Positions 12,781 through 24,731 of a DNA stretch of 64,000 bases are shown here, in pieces. A model generated the notes under the pieces. The model saw only the letters and a list, made by a program, of their open reading frames with translations. It did no database searches and had not been told where the DNA came from. The stretch's first letter is position 1, and the number at the start of each line of letters is the position of its first letter. The stretch is from Silene latifolia. Lineage: Eukaryota; Streptophyta; Magnoliopsida; Caryophyllales; Caryophyllaceae. The translations under genes and the position numbers were made by a program. The DNA lies in contig NC_133536.1 in NCBI RefSeq assembly GCF_048544455.1, positions 166,890,825-166,954,824 of the forward strand. The letters run 5' to 3'.

Positions 12781-12874
12781 CATCCATTTTGTGATTTCAT
12801 CAACTTGTTCAGCTCCTTCAAACAAATATTTCACCGCTATATCCTCTCTATACATTGCGTCTTGTTGAAAACAC
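12781..12874 (-). pseudogene. MSL-like gene, exon 2
   Basis: A short 94-bp exon reads QDAMYREDIAVKYLFEGAEQ and ends in DEITKWM. It corresponds to the conserved REDEAMKxMxLFEGA block just before the pore half of MSL proteins. The acceptor AG is at 12875-12876 and the donor GTATG at 12776-12780. The incoming phase (two bases from exon 1) and outgoing phase 0 fit both neighbouring exons, which supports the model. Confidence 0.8.
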
Positions 12875-13535
12875 CTTAAATTTAGCCGGCTAATGAATTT
12901 TGGAGCCCTAGATCCATCAATATATTAAAGCCATGTACAAGATGAGGGGTAAACAACTTAGAGAAAATTAGCCTTCAAATAAAATCAAAATTAATACGGA
13001 GTACTAAATTTTATGATGATTAGATTGAAAAGTTAAAATATCCTAATCATATATGAGTTAACACTAAGTTAAGGACCTCAACTATTTAATTTTTTCCAGT
13101 TAAGAACCTAAACTATCTAAGTTTACGGTTAAGGACCTCACATCCAATTCCTTGTTGGCTGCCGTTAAATGTGAGATTTCATCAACCAATTAATTAAAAC
13201 ACAAAATCACATTGAAGACGGGAGATATCTATCACAAGCTTGTGACGAATACCGTTTCCTCTGACAAAATGACCATTAAAAGGTGAGCACATAGGAGGTG
13301 TCACACCTTATCCCCTCTCCCTTTTTGTGAGAGGTCACAAACTTGCGACGAGATTAACCCGTCACAAGCAAAACGCTTTGTAATTAAAAACTAGTATAGA
13401 CTAATAGACGTATATATATAGTTTTACAATTTTAGAATGTATTTATCCACTACAACAATAATGGTCGCAATTTACAAGTTTTCTCAAATTTTTGTAAGGA
13501 ATTATTACCAGGATGCTAAAAAAAATAGGGTACTG

Positions 13536-14457
13536 ATTTTCGCAGTACACATTTTACTCATCGCAGTACATTGTTGACAATTATACCCCTTACACTTCCC
13601 CCTTCATTTTCTCTCTCTAGCTTCTCTATAACTATTCTCTCTAATTTTACCCAAATAATTAAGTACTGTATTCAAACACATACTACACTGAATTTTTTTC
13701 TGAAAAAACTCAATCAATTGGATTAACATTATTGTATTCATACTATGAAACTACATACTAAATTGAAAAAACTCAATCACTTTCTACATACTGAGGTAGT
13801 AGTAGTGTAGTACAAACGTACAATACATTGAAGAAAAAAGAGAAAAAAATCAAACAAGGTACTAGTGTACGCTTCTATTTAGCCTGCTACTCCGTATGTA
13901 CTTAACCACCAACATGACCTCCAACGGCAGCCACCCATGCCGATTAACTGTATTTACTCGCCGGCCATCACTACTGTCGGCCACCTTCGCTGAATTAGTA
14001 CGCCACCCCATGCACTTCTCCTACCCGCACCACCCGCCTCTCCCTTCTCACCAGCCAATCGAACAGAATCCGGCGACGTGACACACGGTGACACGGACGT
14101 CCTTCCCGCCGGCAGCGACATCCCATGTTGCCTGGTGACATCCGACTACACCAATTTCCCTATCATCCACATCAATTAACAAATAATTAATTAGAACATA
14201 AACCCTAATTTAAAAAATACAAAACTATAAAGAGTCAATTTGATTAGTAATAATTGATTAGTGAATTAAATACTTGTTCTATATTCAAATCATTATTCAT
14301 AATTGAATAATTTGAAGGAGGATGAAGATAATTAAAGGATGAAATAATAGAGAGAAGGTAGAGAGAATTAGGTTTGATGTTTTTTTCAGTAAGGGTAGAA
14401 AAATGGAAAACTTGGTGCTAAAAGTACTGAGATGAGTAAAATCTGTACTGCGAAAAT
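13536..14457. mobile_element. Non-autonomous DNA element with about 36-bp terminal inverted repeats
   Basis: The left end reads ATTTTCGCAGTACACATTTT and continues ACTCATCGCAGTAC. The right end is its reverse complement with a few mismatches. The element is about 0.92 kb and has no transposase motif. The superfamily is unclear because I could not see a convincing target duplication; a Mutator-like or hAT-like origin is possible. The middle (13890-14160) is notably more GC-rich than the ends, which could be a captured host piece. The 61-residue open frame there has no recognisable motif. Confidence 0.7.
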
Positions 14458-14479
14458 AAATTACGAAAAAATAATACTC

Positions 14480-14840
14480 CCTCCTATTCTACATAAACTT
14501 CCCTTTTTTTTTTTCATTTATTCACAATATTTTCTCTATTTCCTTATTTAGTAAAGTTTTATACTTATTTTAATCACCTTACTCTCCAACTTACCTCACA
14601 GCAATACTTATTTTAATCAACTTACCCCCACAACAATACTTATTTTAATCACCTCACCCACAATAATACCCCCAAAATACTTTCCCTCTCTCCAATTACC
14701 AAACCCCACTACAATACTTTACCTTATTTTATTCTCTCTCCTTAATTCTAGTACCCTCCATTTAATGAATTTTTTTCAAAAAAAGGGTTTAAAACAAAAA
14801 AAATTAACACAATAGGGTTTTGTTGAAAGTTATTACTCAA
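14480..14840. other. AT-rich tract with one Stowaway-like end
   Basis: The tract opens with TACTCCCTCCTATTCTACAT, close to plant Stowaway/mariner ends. It continues with degenerate ACTTATTTTAATCACCTTAC repeats. No matching inverted end was found, so it may be half of a MITE or a remnant. Confidence 0.45.
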
Positions 14841-15044
14841 AATGAGTCCACGTCACACCCGAACCTATACTTGTCTTCAAGTCGCTTTCCCGCTAAGCGA
14901 CTACGTGTTGGGTGACATGAAATTACAGTTGCTTTTAAGGGCCAGCTATTTTAGCCCAAGTCGCTTAGGGGCCCAGCGACCGAGGCCCAAGTCGCTTAGG
15001 GGCCCAACGACTATACTATTTTGCAAAAAAAAAAGAATAATAGA

Positions 15045-15125
15045 AAAATGATCCTAGCAGGAATCGAACCCATGGGCATTGACAATCATATTAATAATCC
15101 ACTAACCACTGTACCAGGCAAAGAC
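15045..15125 (-). repeat. tRNA-derived SINE-like head
   Basis: On the minus strand an A-box-like TGGTACAGTGG (15106-15116) is followed 46 bp downstream by a consensus B box GGTTCGATTCC (15060-15070). This is the layout of an RNA polymerase III promoter. The flanks do not fold into a proper acceptor stem, so it is not called a tRNA gene. A SINE head or tRNA pseudogene fits best. Confidence 0.55.
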
Positions 15126-15234
15126 TTATGTCGTAACTAGCGCAGCAATTTAGTTATTCTCGTACTCGTAATCGCTGATCTTATTTTATACTACGTTTAT
15201 GAGCTTTCAAGCGCTTTAAATAATCAAGTGATTA

Positions 15235-15300
15235 CTCTTGTTGTGGTGGTTTGTAGGCGAATGTTCAAAGAGTTTGACGCGGGTTCGATTTTTCCATTAT
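15235..15300 (+). repeat. Second tRNA-like head, opposite orientation
   Basis: The plus strand shows a TGTGGTGGTTTGTAG A-box-like stretch (about 15242) and GGTTCGATT (15282-15290), a B box with a degraded 3' half. It lies near the minus-strand head at 15045-15125 and inside the same GTCGCTT-repeat segment. Confidence 0.4.
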
Positions 15301-15614
15301 GCAATATTATTATTATTATTTTTTCCAAAAATACTATTAAGTCGCTCACCGGGTGAGCGTTTTCAACCCAAATCGTTGTCCGGCTAAGTGACTATAATCC
15401 GGAACCTAGCTCCACCAAAACCGAGCCCACGTGGACCCATTTTTGGTAATTACTTTCAAAGTCACCCCATTTCGTCAATTTGTTTGTTATTAAACCCCAT
15501 TTTTGTAATGAATTAAAAGAATTAAAACACTGTGTCTCCCTAATCCCTATGGCTCAGTCATTCTCATATACTAAATTACTAATAACACAAATTAAATATG
15601 GGGAGTATACTTAC

Positions 15615-16612
15615 GATTCATCTTCCACATGAGTTGGATGGACCACTAAATTAAATATAGTGTCAGCAGCTTGAATATAGCTTTTGTTTTATCATAAATA
15701 TAAATGTCATTATCCTTGTAATAGCTTAAACTCGGATTTTCGATAATCTCTTCAATCAACGTCTTCATTCCCCAATAAGAAAGAACATCTTGAGTCCAAT
15801 CCGCAACGTATGGCAAGACAACCATCATTTTTACCTTTCTCCCATGCCTTACTTTACTTAAGAATTTCTGCATATAATTCGTTTCATTACTCTCAACTGG
15901 ACTATTCTCCTTGTTATGTTGAGGTCCTCGAGAGAGTGTTTCGACCAAGTATTGATGCACTAATGTTTCTTTAATTCTATCAAAAAAACGTTTTATATGG
16001 AACGAGGATTTCGCCTTCATAATTACTAAATCCTTGAGAGCCCATAGGAAATAACCTAATATGAAGGTAATTATGGTGACAGTTATTATATGAAAAGTTG
16101 TAGCGTATTTTTTCTTAATTTTTCCAATGTCTTGTTGTGGCAAGCCTAGGTAACTAGGCTCTTCCACGACCCATAGCCAAGCTACGAGTATCATGCTAAA
16201 CCATAACATAGTATATCACATCTTCTCTCATAATGAACTCTGGGATGGTAAAGCGCAAGATGAATTTAATAGCTTTGCTTAGGAGAGGGCCGGAGAGAAG
16301 TGCTGCAATTAGTATGCACCATTGCCACATACGTAGGCCTTTTAGTGACGCTTCTTCAAGTGAATGGACCGTAAAACTAGCAATACATAGTTCTATGGCC
16401 AAACAACATATTGCTAGGTAGCTCCGAAATATGACCGGTTCTCTCTTTTTTCTGTCGATCCTTAGAAAATAAGAGCTAGAGTAAGTGTTTCGTTTCATAG
16501 CCATTTCGTTGTTGTCATTTGTAGTACCGTTATCATTGTTTCCATCATCCGGTGCTTCTTCATCAACCGATTCGTGTGAGACCATTGTATCCTTATTTTG
16601 CTTCCTCAACAT
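15615..16612 (-). pseudogene. MSL-like gene, exon 1 (N-terminal helices 1-4)
   Basis: The proposed start is the ATG at 16612 (MLRKQNKD). A second in-frame ATG (MVSHESVDEE) ten codons later is equally possible. The N-terminus is acidic and Asn-rich, as in MSL9/10 relatives. Hydrophobic segments are FRSYLAICCLAIELCIASF, WQWCILIAALLSGPLL, LWFSMILVAWLWVV and FHIITVTIITFILGYFL. FHIKRFFDRIKETLVHQYLV is a strong family signature (family: FHVSTFFDRIQE). Two frame breaks split the exon. One near 16,200 follows VIYYV. The other lies near 15,665, after which the frame AADTIFNLVVHPTHVEDE runs to the donor at 15610-15614. Confidence 0.8.
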
Positions 16613-17404
16613 ATATAGCGCGTCTGATCAATTAACCAAAAGAAACAATACTCATTAATGCATCAAGTTGTGAAATGTAGGTGTACAGTTCACACTATAG
16701 TTTCCTTTGTCAAATTACTGCATTATACTTGAAAATTTGAAGCATTACCAAATTAATGAATTAATTGTTCAACAATACATTTTAAATAACTCATTTTGCA
16801 TACTCTTCTCTTACAATGGTATTTATATAATTGTATTTGCAATATATTATTTTCAAATCATGTTTTATGTCCAAATGGCTAGTTCATCAATCACAGTAAT
16901 TCTTGTGTGTGAGACTTTCCTATTATATCAAAAAACAATTCATTTGTAAGCAGTAGCACTAATTGAACAAACTTTCTTTTTTTTTTTTAAAAAAAAAATG
17001 CAATTCGTGGCATATCAAAGGCAATCCCGGGACTGAAATACTGAATGAGAGTTTGTAATGAATGGTGTATATCTTCTGATAGTTCTTCTGATCGTGGAGG
17101 TAGAAACCTACTAATCTCCAACCTATATCTTGAATGAAAGGGGAAAAACCGATATGTGGAGTTCTGTCCCATCTTTCTCTCGGAAAGTTCAGGAGCCTTT
17201 CCCGAATGCACCTGCCTCTAGAGTTCCTATGTGTGTGTTAGTTATGAAGTTTAGAAGACTTAAATAAGTGCTTAAAGAGCTTAATTGCGAGGAGATTCAT
17301 ATAAAAGAGGCTGGTTTTTGAAGCTCAGAATGGTATGCACTGTGATTGTAAATGGGCTATGAAAGGAGACTTGAACATCAAATGATCAATGCAAGATAGG
17401 AACT
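16613..17404. other. Upstream flank of the MSL-like gene; no gene recognised
   Basis: A long homopolymer switch (T run, then A run) lies at about 16975-16998. A 74-residue open frame on the minus strand (16987-17211) has fairly even codon use but no motif that I recognise. A 12-bp word TAGAGTTCCTAT near 17219 recurs inverted at about 17396 next to the Copia element, so the end of that element is hard to place to the base. Confidence 0.4.
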
Positions 17405-18124
17405 CTAGTACGAAAACAATGAACGGTAAAACTTACAGAACCAGCAGAGATAGAAGTCGTGGCGTGATAAGAATCACTGCTCTAAAGTTGAATTTGCCCC
17501 GCTCGATACACACGGCCTCTTGGCAACCAACCCCCAGGGTTACACGACTTCCGAGCCTAAGGTGTACGACAAAGACCCGGATTGAGGAGTAGTAACAAAA
17601 CGTTGCCCAAAATCAGCTATGGAATTATAGTGTAGAGAGACAGATATAGAGAAGAGAGAATTGTGTGTTGTGTTCCGAAATGGTAGAAAAAGGGTGTATA
17701 TATAGGAGGTGTAGGAAGGATCCAGAAACCATCATAAAGTGTCTCGTAAATAGATTTTACAAGACTGTAAAATCAGTTTTGTAAAACACAAAATCAGTAC
17801 AGAAGATTGCACTTTCAGTCTACGGAAAACGCGACATTTCTCTAAAAGACTTGAGTAATCAGTTTCGGAAATTGTGCAAAAACATTATAGAGCATAAGTG
17901 ATCGTATTTCCAAAAACGGCCTACGGCTCGCACCGCAGGTGCTCAGAGCCCAGAGCCCGGCCCGACGTGGCGTGGCGCGCGCGCGCGCGTGTGTGGCTGT
18001 ACGTGCCCTTAACCACTACATATCTAGTAGTCCAATACAAAAGATCACTTATAAACTATAATACTCCAACATATTTTATCAATGTGGGATTCTTTTGAAG
18101 CAAAACTAAGCAATACTTCCAACA
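17405..18124 (-). repeat. 3' LTR of the Copia element
   Basis: Pairs with 22707-23443. It shares a GC-rich ACGTGGCG/GCGCGC stretch of different length and a GTGTATATATAGGAGG promoter-like motif at about 17693. On the minus strand it begins TGTTGGAAGTATTGC. Confidence 0.9.
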
Positions 18125-18676
18125 ATCCCCCACATGATTCAAAACAAGAAGAAGAGAAATAGCTGATTAGGGCAACGGAACGTAAGTCTTAAGATGAAAA
18201 TGTTCCTGAGGAATTGAATTGTCACCCTGTGCATACAATTACCTGCTACAGCCGTATCGAGTTGCTCTCGGCATTGGACTCTCCACGGTGGTTTGTAACG
18301 GATAACTGCGCACAAACCTGCATTCAAATCTGTGTTCGTCCTCGCGAAATGTCATAAAAGGTGCCCCTCACATGCCTGGGTTCTCGTGAACGCTCTAGAG
18401 TTCTTAAAGCCTAAAGACCTCATGGGGGGTAGGGCATTTCCCCCACATTCACATAGGTAAGTCCATCAGGCTTGACTGTCACAAACCATCCTTAAACAAG
18501 GACTATGGACTTATTAAGAGCTTAGCTCAACCTTCCTCACTTGACAGAAATAACACAATATAAAAGAATACTACATCACTTTTATTAAAATAGGAATGGT
18601 AGTAGTATTACAACATGAGATCCTCGTGACTTCGTTTGACCCATTGAACTTGGTAAACCCAAGTGAGGGAGCCCCG

Positions 18677-21600
18677 TCACGATTCACTCCTAATAGGCTT
18701 TAAACCCATTCCTCGTGCTGACTCCAGCACTAATTTTCTGCAGAGGCCTTTCGTGAGAGGATCCGCAATATTCCTCTCCGATTTTACATAATCCAGTGAT
18801 ATCACATTATTTCTGATCAGATTCCTCACTATAGCATGTCTCAAGCGTATATGCCTCCTCTTTCCGTTGTAAGCTTGATTGCCTGCCACACCAATGGCTG
18901 CTTGAGAATCGCAATGCATTGAAACTGATGGAGCCGGTCTCCCCCACAATGGAATGTCTGCTAACAGGTTCCTTAGCCACTCGGCTTCCTCACCTGCCAA
19001 TTCTAAAGCAATAAACTCAGATTCCATTGTTGATTTTGCAATACAACTCTGTTTAGAAGATTTCCAAGAGATAGCACCACTAGCCAAAGTAAACACATAT
19101 CCACTAGTAGAATGAATCTCATCATTATCAGACACCCAATTAGCATCACAATATCCTTCTAAAACACATGGTGATTTGGAATAGTGCAAACCCCAATCCA
19201 TAGTTCCCCTAAGATATTTTAGAAGTCGATATAAAGCATTCCAGTGTGACTGATTTGGACTATGTGTATACCTGCTAAGACGACTTACCGTATAAGCAAT
19301 GTCTGGTCTTGTATAATTCATTAAAAACATGACACTGCCAATTATCTTAGCATATTCTTCTTGGTTCACACTAACACTCTCATTCTTTTTTAGGTGTATA
19401 CTAGGACCATATGGGGTTTTGACTGGTGCATAATCAAAACAGTCAAATCTTTTAAGAATTTTCTAACATAATGTGACTGATCCAGACCCAAACCCCATTT
19501 GGTCCTAGAAATTTTTATACCAAGAATAACATTGGCTTCACCTAGGTCTTTCATGTCAAAATGAGAGCTTAAGAAGGCTTTGGTGTCATTGATAACTTTC
19601 ATATTAGTCCCAAAAATGAGCATGTCATCAACATACAGACACACAATGACACAACCATCTTTGTCACTTTTAGCATATACGCAGGCATCCGAATCATTTA
19701 CATGAAAACCATAAGATGTAATAGTTTGATGAAATTTGTCATACCATTGCTTCGGAGCTTGATTTAGACCATGTAATGATCTAACCAGTTTACATACCTT
19801 GTCTTCTTGTCCTGAAATTACACAACCCTCTGGTTGCTTCATGTATATTTCTTCGTTCAAGTCTCCGTTCAAAAAAGCTGTCTTAACGTCCATTTGATGC
19901 ACAAATAGATCATGTATAGAAGCTAGTGCAATTAAAGCCCTAATAGTAGCAACTTTAGTAACAGGAGAGTAAGTGTCAAAGAAATCCAAACCTTTGGTTT
20001 GTCGATTACCACATACAACCAATCTAGCTTTATATTTGTCGATAGATCCATCGGGATTGAGTTTCTTCTTGAACACCCATTTGTTGCTTAGAGGTTTACA
20101 CCCTCTAGGCAGATCGGTGAGAATCCAAGTGTTATTACCTTTGATGGAATCTATCTCACTGTTGATAGCTTCCAGCCAGAAAGTAGAATCGATGGAGTTC
20201 ATGGCCTCCTTGTAAGTTCTCGGATCATTTTCTAGAACATAGGCACGAATGTCCTCCTCATCAAGAATTTCTTTTTCTGCCAAACTTGTCTCAAAGTCTG
20301 GGCCAAAATCTTTTGCTATTCTAGCCCTCTTGCTTCTTCTAGGTTCAGTCACTGCATCTGCATTAGTTACTGCACTAGTAGAAGCATTATCAACACTATT
20401 GGAAACAAGTGGTAAACGAGGTTCAAGGTTAGTTTTCATCGGAAAAATATTCTCAAAAAATACAACATCTTTAGATTCTTTAATTGAACCAAAACCTGAA
20501 CCATCCTTTAGAATAAACCTGTAGGCCGTGCTGTTAGAAGCATAACCAATGAATATACCGTCGATTGTTTTTGGTCCAATTTTGCTTCTTTGGCATGCAG
20601 GTATTCCAATTTTTCCCAAGCACCCCCACACTTTGAGGTAGTTAAGATTAGGCTTGTGGCCTTTCCAGAGCTCATAAGGAGTAGTTTCCAATTTTTTGTG
20701 TGGAACTCTGTTAAGTACAAAACACGCAGAAAGAATGGCCTCGCCCCACATGTTAGTAGGCATACCAGAACTAATAAGCATAGCATTCATCATGTCTTTC
20801 AAAGATCGATTTTTCCTTTCGGCTATTCCGTTTTGTTGAGGTGTGAATGGGGCGGTGATCTCATGGATAATGCCATTTTCTTCACAATATTTTTTAAGTG
20901 GATAACCCTCATATTCACCGCCCCTATCAGACCTAACACGTTTGATTTTAAGGTCTAATTGATTTTCCACTTCAGCTTTATAGATCATGAATTTTTGCTC
21001 GGCTTCATCTTTTGTACTTAACAAATATACTTTCGTATATCTAGAGAAATCATCTACAAAAGTAATATAATAACGCTTACCTCCTCGGCTCATTGTGTTT
21101 CTGAAATCCCCCAAGTACGAATGGATTAATTCAAGAAGAGTCGAGGCACGATGGACTTGTTTATTAAACGGTGTCCTGGAATGTTTAGCCTCTACACATA
21201 TCTCACATTTGTCAAAAGCCGTATTACTAAAGCCATGTATAAGGTCAAGATGTTTCAATTTTTTAACATAATCAACATTTATATGACCTAATCTAGCATG
21301 CCATAAAGTAATAGACTCAGCAAGATAAACAGAAGTGGTGGAGTTTTTATTAATAGTCACCACATCGAGCACAAAAAGCCCGCCATTACAAAAACCTTTT
21401 CCAACAAAATTATTGTTTCTAGTAAGTACAAGTTTGTCGGATTCAAAAGTGAGTTTTATACCGGCCTTGTTTAGTAAAGACCCTGAAATAAGGTTCCTAC
21501 GAATTTCTGGAACATGAAGAACATTATTAAGTTCAAGAATTTTACCGGAAGTTAGCTTCAGTTGTACCTTTCCCTTACCAATAACGCGTGTAGTGCTAGA

Positions 21601-22632
21601 ATTGCCCATGAACACGCATTGTCCGTTAGTTTCTGGCACATATTCTTTGAACGCTTCTTTGTCACAACATATGTGACTCGTAGCTCCGGTGTCCAAAACC
21701 CATTCTGTGATGTTGCTTACCAGATTTACCTCGGATACAACGGCAGCAATGACTTCATCTGTTTCGGTAAGATGAGTTTGATGCTTGTTTTTTGACTTTC
21801 CTTGGGATCCTTGCGGACATAATTTTGCGGAATGACCCGTTTCACCACAAGTGAAGCATTCTCCTTTGAACGGCCTTTTGGGTTTGAAATCTGTTTGCTT
21901 TTTCACTTCGTGGATCTGGTTTGGCCCCTTGTTGTTGTTATTACGTCTAGGACCCTTGTTGCGATTTTTTGTCTCAACAAGATTGGCATTGGAAGAGGAA
22001 TGATCAACTTGTTTACCTCTTAACTGGATTCGATTTTGCTCTTCAATCTTGATGTGTGACACTAACTCAAGAAGAGTGAAATCCTTTTGTTTGTGTTTCA
22101 TAGAGTGCACATAATTATGCCAAGACAAAAGAAGTTTCTCGAGTAGACAATTAGCTTGAAAAGTTTCACATATTTTCATACCCTCCGCGATAATATCAGC
22201 ACATAAAGTCTCATACTCATGAACTTGATCTAACACAGGTTTATCATCAGTTATACGGAAATTTAACCATCTATTGCAAGCGTATTTTTTAGTGCCAAAA
22301 TCATCTGTTCCATATTTTGTTTTAAGAGCGTCCCAGACGTGTTTAGCGGTTTCAAGCTTGCTATATATTAAAAATAAAGGTTCCGTCATACAGTGCAGTA
22401 AAATGCCACGACAAGTTTTACTATCTGCAGGAAAATCCCGTTCACTGTTTTCTGGTGCTTCAGTTCCGGTTAAAGTATAATCTATCTTTAACTGGCTTAA
22501 AAGAAAGTCAAGTTTTTCTGACCAAATCCTATAGTTTTTACCATCAAGTAAATCCAATTTTGACATATCAGGGATAAAAACTGTAGGCATAAGAGTCGGA
22601 TTAAAAGAAGCAGCAGAAATTGGCATAGCCAT
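18677..22632 (-). other. Copia gag-pol coding region
   Basis: The region encodes gag, protease, integrase, reverse transcriptase and RNase H in Copia order. It is close to the usual length of plant Copia polyproteins. It is treated as a fossil coding region belonging to the element at 17405-23443. Confidence 0.92.
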
Positions 22633-22706
22633 ATCGCCTATGATAAAAATTTAACGAGCAAGTAATTTTTTTTTTAAAATTCAACTTTAGACTGTAGGCG
22701 GTATCA

Positions 22707-23443
22707 CTAGTACAAAAACAATGAACGGTAAAACTTACAGAACGAGCAGAGATAGAAGTCGTGGCGTGATAAGAATCACTGCTTTAAAGTTGAATTTGCC
22801 CCGCTCGATACACACGGCCTCTTGGCAACCAACCCCCAGGGTTACACGACTTCCGAGCCTAAGGTGTACAACAAACACTCGGATTGAGGAGTAGTAACAG
22901 AACATTACCCAAAATTAGCTATGGAATTATAGTGTAGAGAGACAGATATAGAGAAGAGAGAATTGTGTGTTGTTGTGTTCTGAAAGAAAAAGGGTGTATA
23001 TATAGGAGGTGTAGGAAGGATCCAGAAACCATCATAAATTGTCTCGTAAATAGATTTTAGAAGACTGTAAAATCAGTTTTGTAAAACACAAAATCAGTAC
23101 AGAAGACTGCACTTTCAGTCTACGGAAAACGCAACATTTCTCTAAAAGACTGAGTAATCAGTTTCGGAAATTGTGCAAAAACATTATAGAGCATAAGTTA
23201 TCGTATTTCCAAAAACGGCCTACGGCTCGCACCGCAGGTGCTCTACCAGAGCCCGTGCCCGTGCCTGAGCCCGAGCCCGAGCCCGGCCCGACGTGGCGCG
23301 CGCGCGCATGTGTGGCTGTACGGGCCCTTAACCACTACATATCTAGTAGTCCAATACAAAAGATCACTTGGAAACTATAATACTCCAACATATTTTATCA
23401 ATGTGGGATTCTTTTGAAGCAAAACTAAGCAATACTTCCAACA
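22707..23443 (-). repeat. 5' LTR of the Copia element
   Basis: Pairs with 17405-18124, differing by about 19 substitutions and a few indels, the largest in the GC-rich stretch near 23230-23310. Confidence 0.9.
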
Positions 23444-24660
23444 TGTCTTTTGCAAAGCAATCGATCCTTGACTTCTTCGGGAATGGCAGAATGCTTAGGA
23501 AGATGAATAGTACAATAACTACTCCTTATTCCTTATGTGTCAACCACTCAACCAGTATCTCATATGAGTGATCGATGACTATAGGCCCATTGCTTATCCG
23601 AAGTGCCAACTGGCATCTCAAAACTATTCGCTCCTGACTAAGAAGTTCCTTTAGGTTGGTTTCGATGAATCAAGGAACTTTCATCCAAGGAAGAGCTATT
23701 GCTTATAATATCCTAACTTTCCAGGGTCTTGTTAGGAAGTACAATGGGGCTTCATCCCCCTTAAATGCCTTTTGAAGATTGATCTAAAGAATGCTTACGA
23801 GTTACGATACAATAGAATGAGAATTTGATTGAGATATGTTGCTTAAGCTCAATTTCCCTCCTAAATTTGTAGGATGATGGACAATGGAATTTCTAACCAC
23901 TTGTATCGTCTCCATTAATCTAAATCGGGTACTTCTTGGGCACTTCAGGAGGAATACGGGTTTGAAACAAGTTAACCCCATATCACCTCTATTATTTGTG
24001 ATTTGTACGAAGTATATATCTAGGCTATTCAGATATGTGGGACAACGAGCTGATTACGAATTCCACCAACACTACCAAACACTACAAGTATATATCTAGG
24101 CTATTCAGATATTGGACAAGCATGATACCAATACCTGGCATTACCTGCAGGTGTCCTAAAAAATATTCAGGCGCGCGCGCAGTTTGTAGAAGGTTTCTCT
24201 GGGAAGGTAAAGGAACTGGAAATAGGGTCACATAAAAAGCAAGGGGAACTGCACATTAAAGACTGTACTTTGTTGCATAACATTATGCTAGGCAAATACA
24301 GTTGGGAAATTGGTAGGAATGCAGAATCTTTCAGAGTTTAAATGGGTAAGTGAATATATGCTTTGTGTAATTTTAGACTATAATCTTTTCTTACTATTGC
24401 AAGAAGAATTTTGTTATGAAATTGCTATAAGAGTAAAGGGGAGCCAATTCCAGAAAAGGGATAATCACTTAGAAAACACCAATACATTTTTTTGGTGTTG
24501 ACCAGGAGTATCCCTACTTAATAGCTGAGACTGAAGGGAAGGCAACTTAAAGAGTTGACCCCTCCCGGGTTTGTTTTTTTCATTCCCAAGACACATAGAT
24601 GTGAGTTAGTGTAGTCGGTATGCTTATGAGGGTGGTACTCGTGAACTGTTATAGACTAAA
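23444..24660 (+). mobile_element. L1-type LINE remnant (reverse transcriptase and C-terminal part), decayed
   Basis: Translated pieces match plant L1 reverse transcriptase: LDFFGNGRMLRKMN, DYRPIAY-type text, MNQGTFIQGRAIAYNILTFQ, SPLKCLLKIDLKNAYE, then NPISPLLFVICTKYISRLF. The C-terminal FLWEGKGTGNRVT and YSWEIGRNAESF blocks follow at about 24200-24340. The frame changes many times and stops are frequent, so no protein can be made. The YADD catalytic block is not visible because the stretch between 24100 and 24170 has been deleted or scrambled; the words TATATATCTAGGCTATTCAG occur there twice, 70 bp apart. The 5' half of the LINE is not seen next to it. Confidence 0.82.
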
Positions 24661-24731
24661 GTCACTTAGGTCAGTATCAAATTTGCTTGTACGGCTGTAA
24701 CGGCTCCCTTTACACAAAATAATACATAAAT

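Larger units (their letters stand above)
12875..15614. other. Intron 1 of the MSL-like gene, filled with small repeats
   Basis: The 2.7-kb interval between exons 1 and 2 has no host exon that I can recognise. It contains a terminal-inverted-repeat element (13536-14457), an AT-rich tract beginning with a Stowaway-like ACTCCCTCC motif at about 14486, and a segment with two tRNA-like heads and repeated GTCGCTT/AAGCGAC words (14850-15420). Confidence 0.65.
17405..23443 (-). mobile_element. Ty1/Copia LTR retrotransposon, near whole (about one break)
   Basis: LTRs lie at 17405-18124 (3', 720 bp) and 22707-23443 (5', 737 bp); on the minus strand they start TGTTGGAAG. A GTGGGGGAT purine tract borders the 3' LTR. 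The coding region 18677-22632 shows Copia order: gag, a zinc knuckle (CFTCGETGHSAKLCP), protease (WVLDTGATSHIC), integrase (HARLGH, then SDRGGEYEG), reverse transcriptase (YVDDMLIFG) and RNase H ([14 protein letters not shown]). It looks almost complete with about one interruption. By eye about 19 substitutions separate the LTRs (about 2.7 percent), roughly one million years at commonly used plant rates. It sits at the edge of a LINE remnant; no clean TSD was found. Confidence 0.93.

Noticed and set aside
13896-14081. Small host gene of 61 residues
   Set aside because: It lies in the GC-rich core of a terminal-inverted-repeat element, has no motif and no splice or promoter evidence.
15045-15125. 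Functional tRNA gene
   Set aside because: A and B boxes are present, but the acceptor and T stems do not pair properly. A SINE head or pseudogene fits better.
16987-17211. Unidentified 74-residue minus-strand gene
   Set aside because: Codon use looks reasonable, but no family is recognised and it lies between repeats. Kept only as a note in the flank entry.
19973-20958. Plus-strand open frames inside the Copia coding region
   Set aside because: They are antisense shadows of the minus-strand gag-pol region.
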